NCBI GenBank assembly: GCA_030737875.1
Contig: CM060912.1
Coordinates: forward strand, 131,573,993-131,637,992
Direction of reading: 5' to 3'
Length of the DNA: 64,000 nt
DNA from: Allium sativum
Lineage: Eukaryota; Streptophyta; Magnoliopsida; Asparagales; Amaryllidaceae
Part shown: in pieces, positions 48,709-60,346 of the stretch
Position numbering within the stretch: the first letter of the stretch is position 1
How the letters are laid out: every line of letters begins with the position of its first letter
Translations under genes and position numbers: made by a program
Notes under the pieces: model-generated
The model's database searches: none
Told to the model about the DNA's origin: nothing
Seen by the model: the letters and a program-made list of their open reading frames with translations, nothing else

Positions 48709-48758
<50 letters not shown>

Positions 48759-48790
48759 CTATAACTACTTATATATATATATATATATTC
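48701..48790. repeat. (ACAT)n and (AT)n microsatellite
   Basis: 'gtacatacatacatac' runs into two long AT runs separated by 'ttatctataactact'. Confidence 0.95.
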
Positions 48791-48814
48791 ATTAATCTTA
48801 GGCGAGCTACAATA

Positions 48815-48823
48815 ACTTATATT
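48815..48823. repeat. Candidate target-site duplication of the MITE, left
   Basis: ACTTATATT, identical to 49602-49610. It is AT-rich, so chance is possible. Confidence 0.5.
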
Positions 48824-49601
48824 AAGTGTCTGTTTCGCACAGGTCCCTATTAAGTTTTAAAATTAGGCTCACATCCGGTCATAAACTTATTGTAAATCTA
48901 GTCCCTATTTTTCAAAAATTCACTAAAAAAATAGAAAAAAAAATACATAATCATAATCACGTAAAACACTAAAAAATTCAGATCAAAAAACAATCAAACA
49001 ACGCATCAAAAAACAAAAAAACAAAAAAAACAACGAAATTGCAGTTTAATGCATAATAGTATGCAAAGTATATGTATTTTCCTGCATATATCCGTGCACG
49101 TTTTCAACTTATGCATCTGCGCCTGATTTCTTTGCATACATCTATGCAAGTTCTGCGTAATTTTGGCATACATGTGTGCATAAATTCACCTGCATAAATA
49201 TCAGTTCAAATTTCTGCGTGAAATACTTGCATACATGTGTGCAAGTATTACAATTAGTTTCACACATGTATGCAAGTTTCGGTTCAGAATTTCTGAAGAA
49301 AACAGCGTATGCAATAGTTGCACACATGTATGCAACTATTGGCAAAGCTTGCATACGTTTATGCAATTTTTTTGTTTTCGTGGACTTTCGAGAATGTTTC
49401 CAGATTTTAGAAAAAAAAAATTATGTGGTAGCGCCAAAAATTTTGGGGGAAGATTGAAAAAGGCAGAAGATTTCAATACAGCAAGCGGAAGTTCCTAAAA
49501 AGAAAGAGCGACACGTAAAGCAGGGACTGGGATTGTATTATAAACATGACAGGGATGTGTGCTACATTTCAAAGTTAAATAGGGACCCTAGCCTAATTTC
49601 C
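48824..49601. mobile_element. MITE-like element with about 70-bp imperfect terminal inverted repeats
   Basis: Near the ends, 'ggtccctatt' to 'agtccct' on the left (about 48840-48907) aligns at roughly 75% with the reverse complement of the right end (about 49520-49590: 'gggtccctatttaactttgaaat' to 'cagtccct' when reversed). A 9-bp direct repeat lies outside, as in Mutator-type insertions. The outermost 15 bases do not pair. The interior has a poly-A stretch and an array of short palindromes. No transposase. Confidence 0.6.
49050..49366. repeat. Array of short palindromes with core TGCATACATGTATGCA
   Basis: Imperfect palindromes built on the same core at about 49050-49065, 49132-49149, 49166-49179, 49222-49249 (arms up to 10 bp), 49261-49276, 49312-49341 (arms about 11-12 bp) and 49349-49366. 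The sequence between them differs. Each could form a hairpin in single-stranded DNA or RNA. Confidence 0.8.
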
Positions 49602-49610
49602 ACTTATATT

Positions 49611-49925
49611 TATATATTATGTTCCAAACAAATTTGATTTCACATACCCAATAAAGATCGAAAATGGTAATATTTTTAAGTTCAATCATTTCTTCTGGTG
49701 TAGTATGACATCATCAACAACATGAAATGCAACCAGTGACAAAATATAAGAAATTAATCTTGCAAAATATATTCTAAGATAACATAACTTTTTTAAAAGA
49801 GAATTAAAAATCTTATTGAGATAATGAAAATAGGAGGAAATTGGTTTAAAGGAAATATCATAAACCGATTTTACTTGAATGATGGAAATTTTTATATAAA
49901 GTTTGAGGACACTGTATACCAAAAT
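49611..49925. other. Unassigned AT-rich DNA
   Basis: Nothing recognised. Confidence 0.5.
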
Positions 49926-50082
49926 TGTTAACCCAGATATAACCCCGATAGATATTCGTACAAAATCAGAATGAAGAACCGGGAAGTATGATCTTGGAAT
50001 TGGATGAAACCTCACCAGAAAGTCTGTAAAAGCTTATTGAATCAAAATCCCCAAATTACAAGGCTAAAATGGCTATGTATAT

Positions 50083-50120
50083 GGGTAGACACCGACCAAT
50101 CATAGGTCGGCACCGACCCA
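50083..50120. repeat. GGTCGG/CCGACC inverted repeat 1 in LTR G
   Basis: 'ggtcggcaccgacc' (a near-perfect palindrome) preceded by 'acaccgaccaat'. Related to the copy at 50380-50416. Confidence 0.7.
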
Positions 50121-50379
50121 TGTACACAAAGGATGTTGGCTCACAACCTATCTTACTTATCTCATAGCATAAGAAGGAGGCTGCACAAGAGATTTGTGTC
50201 AATCAGATTCATTTTAATGTCATTACTCAATGAACTGAGAAGCGAGGTCAAGAGATCAAGAAGCAAGCCTCTGTATAGCATCAAACCAAGTCTAATCGGC
50301 ACCAAACTACATCTGCAAACCAAACTGGACATGTACATCACGACCATGAAAGCAGATTCCAAAATGAAGCTAACAAAAT

Positions 50380-50416
50380 GGGTCGGTACAGACCCATGAT
50401 GGGTCAGCACCGACCA
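50380..50416. repeat. GGTCGG/CCGACC inverted repeat 2 in LTR G
   Basis: 'gggtcggtacagaccc', then 'gggtcagcaccgacc'. It lies about 100 bp before the TATA box of LTR G. Confidence 0.7.
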
Positions 50417-50575
50417 ATGTAGTTAGAGTATTTTGTTATGAGACTCATGGATTCAGATCGGCAGGCTATCCTAAAGCTCTCTGCAAATGGGCTTGGCCCA
50501 GCTCCGTCCTAAACACCTATAAATAAAACATGCTCTCCAATACAAAAAGGGATCCAATCTATGTCATACCAAGGC

Positions 50576-50580
50576 GCCGC
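50576..50580. repeat. Element C target-site duplication, left
   Basis: GCCGC, identical to 61576-61580. Confidence 0.97.
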
Positions 50581-52235
50581 TGTAACACTCCACCTCCACT
50601 AGGATCACTCCTTAGAATGTACTAGCTTTGGAGGGGCGTTATTGTGAAGGTAAACATGCACAGAGATATCGCAAGACAGAATATATAAAAATAAATATAA
50701 GTAAAGCAGCGGTAGCAGATAAAACCCATCATCATCATTTCAGAAAACCAACATAGTCAAGTACATACTATCAGAATGTCATAATCCAAAATACAACATA
50801 AGTCTAGATACGTGATAACAAAATACATGGTAAAACATCAGTACTAATCCCCAGAAATAAAAGATAAGCCACAGCTAGCTCAGATCCATACATGAGCTAT
50901 CCAACAAGCAAGTCAAAGATCCACTAAGCAGATGTAGTCCCTCCCTGAGAACCTGTGGGGGGGGGAACGGAAGAAAAGAAGCGAAAGAAAAACAGGTCAG
51001 TCAAAAAGACTGGTAAGCCCTACTACGATCAATCTATAAACTAATAAAGTTAACCGTATGATGGAAACTGAGATGAATATACAGGCAATAGATAAAGGTG
51101 ACATCACATAGACGAGGTTAAACTTTGCACCACAGTGTACTAGCAAACCCACAAAACAGATTTTGATCCCTTAGCCCAAACTTTGGCCCAATAACATGAA
51201 GTGACCTTAGTATAAGGCCCAGCCCAACGGTCTAGTCGATCGGCTCCCTATAAACCTAACACGTCAAGTGTTGGTGTCCATACGGCCCACATGGATGTAG
51301 TCAGACTGTGCTGGGTCCACCTTCGGGTGTATCAAGCCCTAAGATGTCAACCCCAGACACCTAAGCAATAATGCACAGTCTAAGCCTACTGGTACCCGTG
51401 CCTCGAGTTTGTCCAACATCGGACTACATGCACGTCCGTAGCCCGCCGGACCCGCACCGCTGTACCACTCAGCCGTCGCTTTGGTCGCTTACATCAGTCC
51501 AGTAATCGTGTCCCGCCCTAGCCTAGCCTCTAGGGTTGTGAATGATACCAAACTGGGATTACTGCTGGAACAGACCACGTTGCTAGGGTTTCTTAGAGGG
51601 TTAAGTGTGGTTTTAACCCCTCACTAAACCTGGATTAAATTAGCTAAGTGTAACCACTTAACCCCATCTAATCCTCGCATCCCCATTATTGGTTAAGTAT
51701 TAGTGGGCCATGACTTAACCCTAATCATGAGGCATTAATTACTTAACGCACCCAACCTCTCACATTAGACATCCGTGGTTACCTGGGAAGATTTACACCA
51801 CGTCTAGGTCTAACCTCGGGTCTTATGGTGCAACATGACCAACTACCCACATTAGACCCCACGTTGTGGTTACCTGGGAAGATTTAAACCACAACTAGGT
51901 CTAACCTCGAGTTGGCCATATTATGTTATCTAATGTCATGTCCACTTTAGAACATATTTACAAGTTAACATATACTTGGGTAGACCTAACTTAATAGGTA
52001 AATTCCCAAGGGGTAGACCTAACTTAATAGGTAAATTCCCAATCTTTTAGTTTCATGTATTTTTAAGTTTACCCAAACCCTCCCAACGTCATTATCTCGT
52101 TTACATATTCGTCATAACGTATAAGGGTAAAAAGGTAACTTGGCATAACATACATGGTGAACTTCACATGTCATAATAAACATGCATACATGTTAAACTT
52201 GCAAATCATGTCATGGTGAATTCGCATAAACATGT

Positions 52236-52580
52236 TTAACTTGCTAAATATGCATAACATGGTAAGGTGAACATGCATAAACCATTAAACTTGCATAACA
52301 TGGTAAGGTGAACTTGCATAAGCATGCATAATCCATTAAACTTGCATAACATGGTAAGATGAACTTGCATGAACATGCATAACCCATGAAACATGTAGAA
52401 CATGACAAAATAAACTCGCATAAGCATGCATAACTTGTGAAACATGTAAAACATGGCATAGTAATCTCGCATATGCATGCATAACTTATGAAACATGTAA
52501 ATCATGGTATAGTGAGTTCGCATAAGCATGCATAACTTATGAATCATATAAAACATGACATAGTGAGTTCGCATAAGCAT
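52236..52580 (-). repeat. 51-bp tandem array with an open frame, left LTR of C
   Basis: Six units of exactly 51 bp on the minus strand, each translating to 17 residues of the form MLMRTHY.MFYM.HKLC. The frame stays open for 114 codons. It lies about 400-750 bp downstream of the TATA box, so it falls in the transcribed leader of the element when in the 5' LTR. Protein expression is not claimed. Confidence 0.85.
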
Positions 52581-52982
52581 GCATAATCAACTAAACTCAC
52601 ATAAATCTCAACTTTCACCAAACATTAACTTTAAAGTTTGTAAAGTGAAGGTAAGAGGGCTTACCAATATAAACAAGTCACAAATCCACCAAATAAGATG
52701 AAGAAGCCCTTTTAAAAACTCAAAACAAAGCCTCAAATAAGAAAACCCTTTTGCAAGATCCCAAAAACACAAACTTAGCAAATCAAACTTGCTACTTAAT
52801 GAAGTATGCAAGTTATTAAGCACTCATACAACATAGAAAAGGTTGTATGATCATCCTATCTTCATAGGATTTAACTTTGAGGAAGGTGGAGGCTAGGTTT
52901 TAGGTGGAGGCCATTTGAGGATTCAAATTGACATAGTTTAGTTGCTAGATTGATTAATGAGGCTTTAGGGTAGGATTAGGGG

Positions 52983-52992
52983 TATATTTATA
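52983..52992 (-). promoter_or_regulatory. TATA box, left LTR of C
   Basis: TATAAATATA on the minus strand, identical in the right LTR. Confidence 0.65.
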
Positions 52993-53133
52993 GAAGATTA
53001 GAGTGTTTTTAGCCCTAGGATTAACCCTAGATTAGGTTTGGCCCGTCAGATCTCGGATTTCTCTAGAACCAAGCCACTTGACCCAACCCAAATTAGAAAT
53101 GGTGCACCAGGCTGAACTGCCTGGGCACCCCCT

Positions 53134-53195
53134 GTCGACAGGGCTGTCGACAGGGCTGTCGACTCCCTGGGTGCCCTGTCGACATGCCTGTCGAC
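53134..53195 (-). promoter_or_regulatory. GTCGAC cluster, left LTR of C (5 sites)
   Basis: GTCGAC at 53134, 53146, 53158, 53178 and 53190 (spacings 12, 12, 20, 12), most within CTGTCGACAGGG-like units. It has one 12-bp unit more than the right LTR. A palindrome GGCGGGAATTTTCCCGCC follows at about 53207-53224. Confidence 0.85.
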
Positions 53196-53476
53196 ATGGG
53201 CCCCCTGGCGGGAATTTTCCCGCCTAACCCAGATTAGCCCTAATCCCTGTTTTTAATTTGAAATTTAAATCTGTCTTTAGCATAGAAGTTTCTGAAAACT
53301 TCAATGGGCCTTAACTGGGTCATACGGACTCCGATTTTCGAAAACTCGGACTCTATTTCGCGTATTTTTCCGAGACGATCGCAATGGCATAGCCCGTTTC
53401 CCCTGATTCTGATTTTTGAATTAAATTCTGCCTCGATTTATGTTATAACAGTTTATTGAAAATACGGGTTGTTACA

Positions 53477-53490
53477 TTCTCCCCTCCTTA
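53477..53490 (-). other. Element C polypurine tract
   Basis: TAAGGAGGGGAGAA on the minus strand, adjoining the 3' LTR. Confidence 0.95.
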
Positions 53491-53988
53491 AAGGATTTCG
53501 TCCTCGAAATCTTCAAGTTAGGAAGAACATATCCTACCATCCAACATCCATCTACTCAAAACATCATCCACGAGCAACCATTGTCCTTAAAGGATTCTAA
53601 ATGCTGTATGAACATATGCAAAAGTGTGTGTATATGTACCTATCTAATGCAATGATCAATGCGAAATATGTTAGTGAAATGTATCCATATGTATGCAAAC
53701 CCCTATCATAATGTATAATATCTATATGCGTGCTCAACCATACACCCATATGCAACATCCATGTGATTGCATACAAAGCTCGTCCAAGAATAAGCATAAA
53801 CACTCATGCATGTGCAATATGAGGAGTGTGTGAGCCGATCTAGTGCCTAATGTGTATCATGCATCCACGAGTAACCACTTGCAAACACTTGCAACCACTT
53901 GCAACCATCAAACATAACATGTCTCAAGCACATGTTTCATCCAAAAGGGTTTCTACCTAAGGTTCTCATGACAAGTTTAGCACGATAA
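53491..53988 (-). other. Element C 3' untranslated internal region
   Basis: About 500 bp without coding between the gag-pol stop and the polypurine tract. Confidence 0.8.
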
Positions 53989-56900
53989 CTAGATAAATAT
54001 GGGTAGCAAAGAGAAAGATATACTAACAAAAGAGATTGAGAGTGTACCCTCAAAAAGAAATGGATAAAGCCCACGCATCTTCCCCTCGGTTTCCCAAGTT
54101 GCGTCTTCTTCGGCTTCACCCCATTGAACTTTCACCAATCTGACCTCACGATTCCTTAGCTTCTTGGTCTCTGTCCCCAAGATACGAATCGGAGCTCTTC
54201 TTAAAGTTGCTTCTTTCTCTACTTCCACGTCTTCAAGCATGCTAGGTTCAACCACCTCAGCGGACTCATGCAGGCACTTTCGGAGATGCGAGACATGAAA
54301 GACATTATGCACTCCGGACAGCTTCTCGGGCAATTGCACTTTATAAGCCATCTTCCCAATTCTCTCAATGATGGGGAAGGGTCCAACAAATCTCGGTGCT
54401 AGCTTCCCAACAGCTCCAAATCGGACCACATTCCGCAAAGGAGAAACCTTCACGAAAACCTTGTCCCCAACCTCAAACTCCAATTCGGACCTTCGCCTGT
54501 CAGCATAGGATTTCTGCCGGTCTTGGGCCGCTTTCATCCATCTTCTAATCAACTCAACCTTCTCGGATGTATCCCTAATCATGTCGGGTCCAAGTATAAG
54601 CTTATCCGTGGATTCCCACCAACATGTAGGTGACTTGCACGGCCTCCCATATAAAGCCTCAAAGGGTGCCATCCCTATGCTCGCCTGATAACTGTTGTTG
54701 TATGCAAACTCGACAAGAGGAAGATGGTCTTCCCAAGCACCACCAAAATCCAGGATGCAAAGCCTCAACAAGTCCTCAAGTACCCTATTCACCCTTTCTG
54801 TTTGGCCGTCTGTTTGTGGGTGATAGGCCGTACTCAGGTTCAATTTCGTACCCATAGCCTCCTGCAAGCTGTTCCAGAACTGACTAGTAAAGATGGGGTC
54901 TCGGTCACTGACTATGCTGGAAGGGACTCCATGTAGTCGCACTATCTCATGAAGATATACTGATGCTAGTCCAGATGCGGTTCTTTTGCTCTTTACTGGG
55001 ATAAAGTGAGCACTCTTCGTGAGCCTATCCACAATGACCCATATGCTCGTATTCCCCTTCCTGGACCTTGGAAGCCCATCAATAAAGTCCATAGAAATGC
55101 TCTCCCACTTCCATAGCGGGACCTCTAGCGGATGTAATAGCCCACCAGGCTTCTTCGACTCAGCTTTTACTCTATGACAAATAACACATCTCGAGACAAA
55201 CTCCGCCACATCCTTTTTCATTCCAGGCCAGAAGAAAACGCGCTTCATGTCCTTATACATCTTATCACCCCCTGGATGTATGGTCATCTTGGAGCGATGT
55301 GCTTCCTCGAGAACTTTCCTCACCAAGTCTTCTACCATCGGGACACAAAGCCTTCCATCTCTCCTCAGCCAACCCTTATCGTCTATAGAATATCGAGCAA
55401 GGTGACTAGATGTCTCCCCTCGAACCAGCTTATCCAAGATCTCAATTATCTGAGGGTCTTCCTTTTGCGAAGCCCCAACTCGATCTAGGAGGGTAGGCCT
55501 GAGCTCTAAAGATGCCAAAGAACCGGTCACCGACTCCATTGCCAAAGAGAAATCAAAGGTCGCTAAGAACTCTAAATTCTTCATCTCAACAAATAGAGGA
55601 CTTAGTGTCAACCTTTTCCTACTCAACGCATCCGCTACAACATTCCCCTTGCCAGGGGTATAGGATATCTCAAAATCATAGGAAGCCAAAAATTCCATCC
55701 ATCTCTGCTGTCTTAAGTTCAGGTCTTTCTGCGAAAAGAGATACTTCAAAGACTTATGATCAGTATATAACTCAAATCTCTCTCCCAGAAGATAATGACG
55801 CCATGCTTTGAGCGCATATACAATCGCTGCCAGCTCTAGATCATGAGTGGGATAATTCCGCTCATGCACCTTAAGTTGCCTCCCACCAAAACATATAACT
55901 CTGCCCTCTTGCATTAGAACGGCACCCAATCCCGTGCCACAAGCATCGGTGTACACGGTAAATATCTTACCACCATCGGGTAAGGCTAGAACTGGTGCGG
56001 AGGTAAGGGCTCTCTTGAGCTTCTGAAAAGCAAGCTCGCAATCCATATCCCAAGCAAAGACTAAGTTCTTCTTCGTCAACTTAGTAAGAGAAGCGGATAT
56101 CTTCGCGAAGTCCTTGATGAACTTCCGATAGAAACCCGCAAGACCCAGAAAGCTTCTCACCTCGGTTGCATTCTTTGGAGTCTTCCAATCCTGAACGGCA
56201 ACCACCTTAGCGGGATCCACCGCTAAGCCTTGCTTGGATACGATATGCCCAAGAAATCTGACTTCCCTTCTCCAAAAGTGGCATTTGGAGAACTTGGCTT
56301 TTAACTGGTGTGCTCTGAGTGTATCCATCACCTCTACTAGGTGTCTCGCATGCTCTTCCTCATCCTTGGAGAAGACTAGAATATCATCAACAAAGACCAC
56401 GACAAACTTATTCAAGAACTCCCGAAACACCCTACTCATCAAATCCACAAAATACGCGGGTGCATTCGTCAAACCGAACGGCATAACAAGCCATTCAAAG
56501 AATCCGTCTGGAGTTCTGAATGCAGTCTTGTCTATACTGTCTTCAGCCACTCTGAGCTGATGAAAACCCGTAGCAAGATCAAGCTGAGAGAAAACAGAAG
56601 CACCAACAAGTTGATCAAAGAGATCGTCGATCCTCGGTAACGGGTGTCTGTTCTTCTTAGTCAGCTTATTCAATTCTCTATAATCCACACAGAGTCGAAG
56701 AGAGCCATCTGCCTTAGTTGCAAACACCACAGGCGCTCCCCATTCGGATATACTCCTTCTGATGAAGCCCTTCTCAAGCAGTTCTTTCACTTGCTTGCTC
56801 AGCTCCCGTCTCTCACGCGGAGCCATATGCCGAACGGGCAAAGAAACAGGTTTAGCATTATCTACTAGATAGATGCGAAAGTCAATCTCTCGTTTAGGGG

Positions 56901-58497
56901 GCAACCCCTTAACTTCTTCAAACACATCTGGATAATCCCGGACCACCCTTACAGACTGAAGGGCCTCCTCTGATGAGTCGAGAGATTCTAGATAGCATAA
57001 CATGACGGGATTCTTCGGATTGCATGAAATCTCTAAGGTGTTGCCCAGGCGAGTCACAAGCCTTACAACCCTATGCTCACAATCCAGAATGGCTCCATAT
57101 CTAGACAGCCAATCCATGCCCAAGATCAATCCGTATCCCTTGAAACCTAGAACATACGCACTACACAAGAATTCAACGCTGAGTATAGAGATCTTCAGAT
57201 CCTCGCATATCATAGATAGATGAGCAGAACCCCCAATGGGATTCGAGACACAAACGGGATCCTCCACTAAGCTAGTACTGAGGTGCAAGCTATCAACAAG
57301 ATTAGATGAAATAAAGCTATGTGATGCACCGGAGTCAAACAAGGTACGTACTGGAAGATCAGAGATATAAACAAGGTTCTCAACAGAAACACTACCTCGC
57401 TCGGGAACTGAAGCGGCATTGAGAGCATGAACTTGCCCTCCTGAGGATCCAGCCTGTCCCTTCTTCTTTGGGCATTCTTTGCTGAAGTGCCCAGCCTCTC
57501 CACAAGAAAAGCATCCACCACTGAGCTTCCTTTTCTTCTTCCTGCAATCCTTAGCAAAATGCCCAGCTATGCCACAGTAATTGCACTTCCCCTTGCCTTT
57601 GTTGTTGCCCTTCTTGTTCTTATTCTGATTTCCTTGACTGCTTTGACCTTGGTTGCCTTTGCCTTGAGAATCAGCCTTCTTTGCTTGAGTATCGCCTGAC
57701 TTGACTTCCTTCTTTCCCTCTCCCTGAAGCAGAGCCATATTGACCAAACTCTCGAAAGTGGCTCCATGCGGAATATGTGACATCGCCAAGCCCTGCAGCG
57801 GCTCGTTCAATCCTCTGGCAAATCGAAGAGCCTTCTTCTCCGGGGTGTTCACTATATCCAAACCAAAGCGGGCCAGCTGATTAAACTTGTTCACATACTC
57901 CTTGATCGACATATCACCTTGCTTTAATGAAATGAACTTCTCCATTTGTAAATTCGCCTCGGCTGAAGATAGAAACTTGGTCACAAATCTAGCCCTCAAA
58001 TCGGCCCAAGTCTCGACGGGCCTCGTCCCATTGGTGACCTCCCACCAATAGGCCGCCTCATCCTTCAAAAGCCATACGGTCAATAAGATTTTCCTCTCGT
58101 CATCAATCCCAAAGATAGCAAACAAGTCCTCCGTGTCCTTCAGCCAATTCCTAGCTTCAACGAAAGATTCCGTGCCTAGGAAATTCTTGCCTCCCATTGC
58201 CTTGAAGTCTTTACAAACTTTTGTAAACTCAATCTGAGGATGCTGAGGGGGAGGAGGAGGAAGAGGAGCCTCAGCAACGGGAGGGGGAGGAACATTAGCA
58301 ACGGGAGGGGGAATATTAGCTGCTGGAGGAGGGGGAGCAGGAACCACCGGAGGAGGGATATTAGGGATAGGATTCTCAACTACGGGAGGAGGAGTGGGAG
58401 TAGGGTTGGCGGGACCGGCTGCCGCCCTAGCTTCTTGGAGTCTCCTATACCAGAGTGGTACGTTCACTCCATCTGGGATGTCAAGATTCTCAGCCAT
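53989..58497 (-). CDS. gag-pol: Intact Gag-Pol polyprotein of a Tekay-type chromovirus
   Basis: One 1502-residue frame makes all proteins for particle assembly, reverse transcription and integration. Order: Pro-rich linker (32-86); Gag core (90-265); two CCHC knuckles (305-318 [14 protein letters not shown], 329-342 [14 protein letters not shown]); protease with DSG at 388-390; RT (575-755) with D640 and VDD 703-705; RNase H with D851, E888, D913, D956; integrase zinc finger H1067, H1074, C1104, C1107; DD35E core D1137, D1198, E1234; GPF domain near 1365-1390; and a chromodomain-like tail (1434-1485, [24 protein letters not shown]). The tail and long LTRs fit the Tekay/Del clade. The start is the first ATG after the PBS leader, 'cagtATGGCTGAG'. 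Gag and Pol share one frame with no shift. Odd: RNase H has CFGGRQLK where AYASRQLK is usual, and about 20 hydrophobic residues follow the chromodomain. Confidence 0.97.
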   Translation of the reverse strand: MAENLDIPDGVNVPLWYRRLQEARAAAGPANPTPTPPPVVENPIPNIPPPVVPAPPPPAANIPPPVANVPPPPVAEAPLPPPPPQHPQIEFTKVCKDFKAMGGKNFLGTESFVEARNWLKDTEDLFAIFGIDDERKILLTVWLLKDEAAYWWEVTNGTRPVETWADLRARFVTKFLSSAEANLQMEKFISLKQGDMSIKEYVNKFNQLARFGLDIVNTPEKKALRFARGLNEPLQGLAMSHIPHGATFESLVNMALLQGEGKKEVKSGDTQAKKADSQGKGNQGQSSQGNQNKNKKGNNKGKGKCNYCGIAGHFAKDCRKKKRKLSGGCFSCGEAGHFSKECPKKKGQAGSSGGQVHALNAASVPERGSVSVENLVYISDLPVRTLFDSGASHSFISSNLVDSLHLSTSLVEDPVCVSNPIGGSAHLSMICEDLKISILSVEFLCSAYVLGFKGYGLILGMDWLSRYGAILDCEHRVVRLVTRLGNTLEISCNPKNPVMLCYLESLDSSEEALQSVRVVRDYPDVFEEVKGLPPKREIDFRIYLVDNAKPVSLPVRHMAPRERRELSKQVKELLEKGFIRRSISEWGAPVVFATKADGSLRLCVDYRELNKLTKKNRHPLPRIDDLFDQLVGASVFSQLDLATGFHQLRVAEDSIDKTAFRTPDGFFEWLVMPFGLTNAPAYFVDLMSRVFREFLNKFVVVFVDDILVFSKDEEEHARHLVEVMDTLRAHQLKAKFSKCHFWRREVRFLGHIVSKQGLAVDPAKVVAVQDWKTPKNATEVRSFLGLAGFYRKFIKDFAKISASLTKLTKKNLVFAWDMDCELAFQKLKRALTSAPVLALPDGGKIFTVYTDACGTGLGAVLMQEGRVICFGGRQLKVHERNYPTHDLELAAIVYALKAWRHYLLGERFELYTDHKSLKYLFSQKDLNLRQQRWMEFLASYDFEISYTPGKGNVVADALSRKRLTLSPLFVEMKNLEFLATFDFSLAMESVTGSLASLELRPTLLDRVGASQKEDPQIIEILDKLVRGETSSHLARYSIDDKGWLRRDGRLCVPMVEDLVRKVLEEAHRSKMTIHPGGDKMYKDMKRVFFWPGMKKDVAEFVSRCVICHRVKAESKKPGGLLHPLEVPLWKWESISMDFIDGLPRSRKGNTSIWVIVDRLTKSAHFIPVKSKRTASGLASVYLHEIVRLHGVPSSIVSDRDPIFTSQFWNSLQEAMGTKLNLSTAYHPQTDGQTERVNRVLEDLLRLCILDFGGAWEDHLPLVEFAYNNSYQASIGMAPFEALYGRPCKSPTCWWESTDKLILGPDMIRDTSEKVELIRRWMKAAQDRQKSYADRRRSELEFEVGDKVFVKVSPLRNVVRFGAVGKLAPRFVGPFPIIERIGKMAYKVQLPEKLSGVHNVFHVSHLRKCLHESAEVVEPSMLEDVEVEKEATLRRAPIRILGTETKKLRNREVRLVKVQWGEAEEDATWETEGKMRGLYPFLFEGTLSISFVSISFSLLPIFI

Positions 58498-58678
58498 ACT
58501 GAAACAAAAGATAAGATAAGATCAGGTCAAGGGAACGAATGATAATGCTGATGGCTTTCGGGGATTAGCCTTAAAATAATCTAGACTTTATTTTGGAAAA
58601 TACTTAGTAGGTCTTTGAAAATAGTTTTTCAAAAGGTTTTTTTTTTTCAAAAGTTTTGTTCAATCTTGTTAACCTCGT
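58498..58678 (-). other. Element C 5' leader between PBS and gag
   Basis: AT-rich, no ORF. A matching leader can be followed in element A (about 1321-1460). Confidence 0.8.
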
Positions 58679-58690
58679 GCTCTGATACCA
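58679..58690 (-). other. Element C primer-binding site
   Basis: TGGTATCAGAGC on the minus strand, perfect initiator-Met match, two bases from the LTR. Confidence 0.98.
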
Positions 58691-60346
58691 AATGTAACAC
58701 CCCACCTCCACTAGGATCACTCCTTAGAATGTACTAGCTTTGGAGGGGCGTTATTGTGAAGGTAAACATGCACAGAGATATCGCAAGACAGAATATATAA
58801 AAATAAATATAAGTAAAGCAGCGGTAGCAGATAAAACCCATCATCATCATTTCAGAAAACCAACATAGTCAAGTACATACTATCAGAATGTCATAATCCA
58901 AAATACAACATAAGTCTAGATACGTGATAACAAAATACATGGTAAAACATCAGTACTAATCCCCAGAAATAAAAGATAAGCCATAGCTATCTCAGATCCA
59001 TACATGAGCTATCCAACAAGCAAGTCAAAGATCCACTAAGCAGATGTAGTCCCTCCCTGAGAACCTGTGGGGGGGGAACGGAAGAAAAGAAGCGAAAGAA
59101 AAACAGGTCAGTCAAAAAGACTGGTAAGCCCTACTACGATCAATCTATAAACTAATAAAGTTAACCGTATGATGGAAACTGAGATGAATATACTGGCAAT
59201 AGATAAAGGTGACATCACATAGACGAGGTTAAACTTTGCACCACAGTGTACTAGCAAACCCATAAAACAGATTTTGATCCCTTAGCCCAAACTTTGGCCC
59301 AATAACATGAAGTGACCTTAGTATAAGGCCCAGCCCAACGGTCTAGTCGATCGGCTCCCTATAAACCTAACACGTCAAGTGTTGGTGTCCATACGGCCCA
59401 CATGGATGTAGTCAGACTGTGCTGGGTCCACCTTCGGGTGTATCAAGCCCTAAGATGTCAACCCCAGACACCTAAGCAATAATGCACAGTCTAAGCCTAC
59501 TGGTACGCGTGCCTCGAGTTTGTCCAACATCGGACTACGTGCACGTCCGTAGCCCGCCGGACCCGCACCGCTGTACCACTCAGCCGTCGCTTTGGTCGCT
59601 TACATCAGTCCAGTAATCGTGCCCCGCCCTAGCCTAGCCTCTAGGGTTGTGAATGATACCAAACTGGGATTACTGCTGGAACAGACCACGTTGCTAGGGT
59701 TTCTAAGAGGGTTAAGTGTGGTTTTAACCCCTCACTAAACCTGGATTAAATTAGCTAAGTGTAACCACTTAACCCCATCTAATCCTCGCATCCTCATTAT
59801 TGGTTAAGTATTAGTGGGCCATGACTTAACCCTAATCATGAGGCATTAATTACTTAACGCACCCAACCTCTCACATTAGACATCCGTGGTTACCTGGGAA
59901 GATTTACACCACGTCTAGGTCTAACCTCGGGTCTTATGGTGCAACATGACCAACTACCCACATTAGACCCCACGTTGTGGTTACCTGGGAAGATTTACAC
60001 CACAACTAGGTCTAACCTCGAGTTGGCCATATTATGTTATCTAATGTCATGTCCACTTTAGAACATATTTACAAGTTAACATATACTTGGGTAGACCTAA
60101 CTTAATAGGTAAATTCCCAAGGGGTAGACCTAACTTAATAGGTAAATTCCCAATCTTTTAGTTTCATGTATTTTTAAGTTTACCCAAACCCTCCCAACGT
60201 CATTATCTCGTTTACATATTCGTCATAACGTATAAGGGTAAAAAGGTAACTTGGCATAACATACATGGTGAACTTCACATGTCATAATAAACATGCATAC
60301 ATGTTAAACTTGCAAATCATGTCATGGTGAATTCGCATAAACATGT

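Larger units (their letters stand above)
50581..53476 (-). repeat. Element C 3' LTR (left copy), 2896 bp
   Basis: Plus-strand ends TGTAACACTCC and GGTTGTTACA. Coding-strand start TGTAACAACCCGTATTTTC. It contains the duplicated 'cccgaggttag' unit, a 51-bp tandem array, a TATA box and the GTCGAC cluster with five sites. Confidence 0.98.

Noticed and set aside
49050..49366. CRISPR-like array
   Set aside because: The units are palindromes with variable arms and irregular spacing in a plant MITE-like element; no constant repeat, spacers or cas genes.
52244..52823. Minus-strand frames of 71 codons in LTR C
   Set aside because: One is an alternate frame of the 51-bp array; the other lies in plain LTR. 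Neither has features of a gene.
54630..57699. Plus-strand frames of 70-108 codons opposite gag-pol of element C
   Set aside because: They lie antisense to an intact, conserved coding region and have no recognisable domain; they are shadows.
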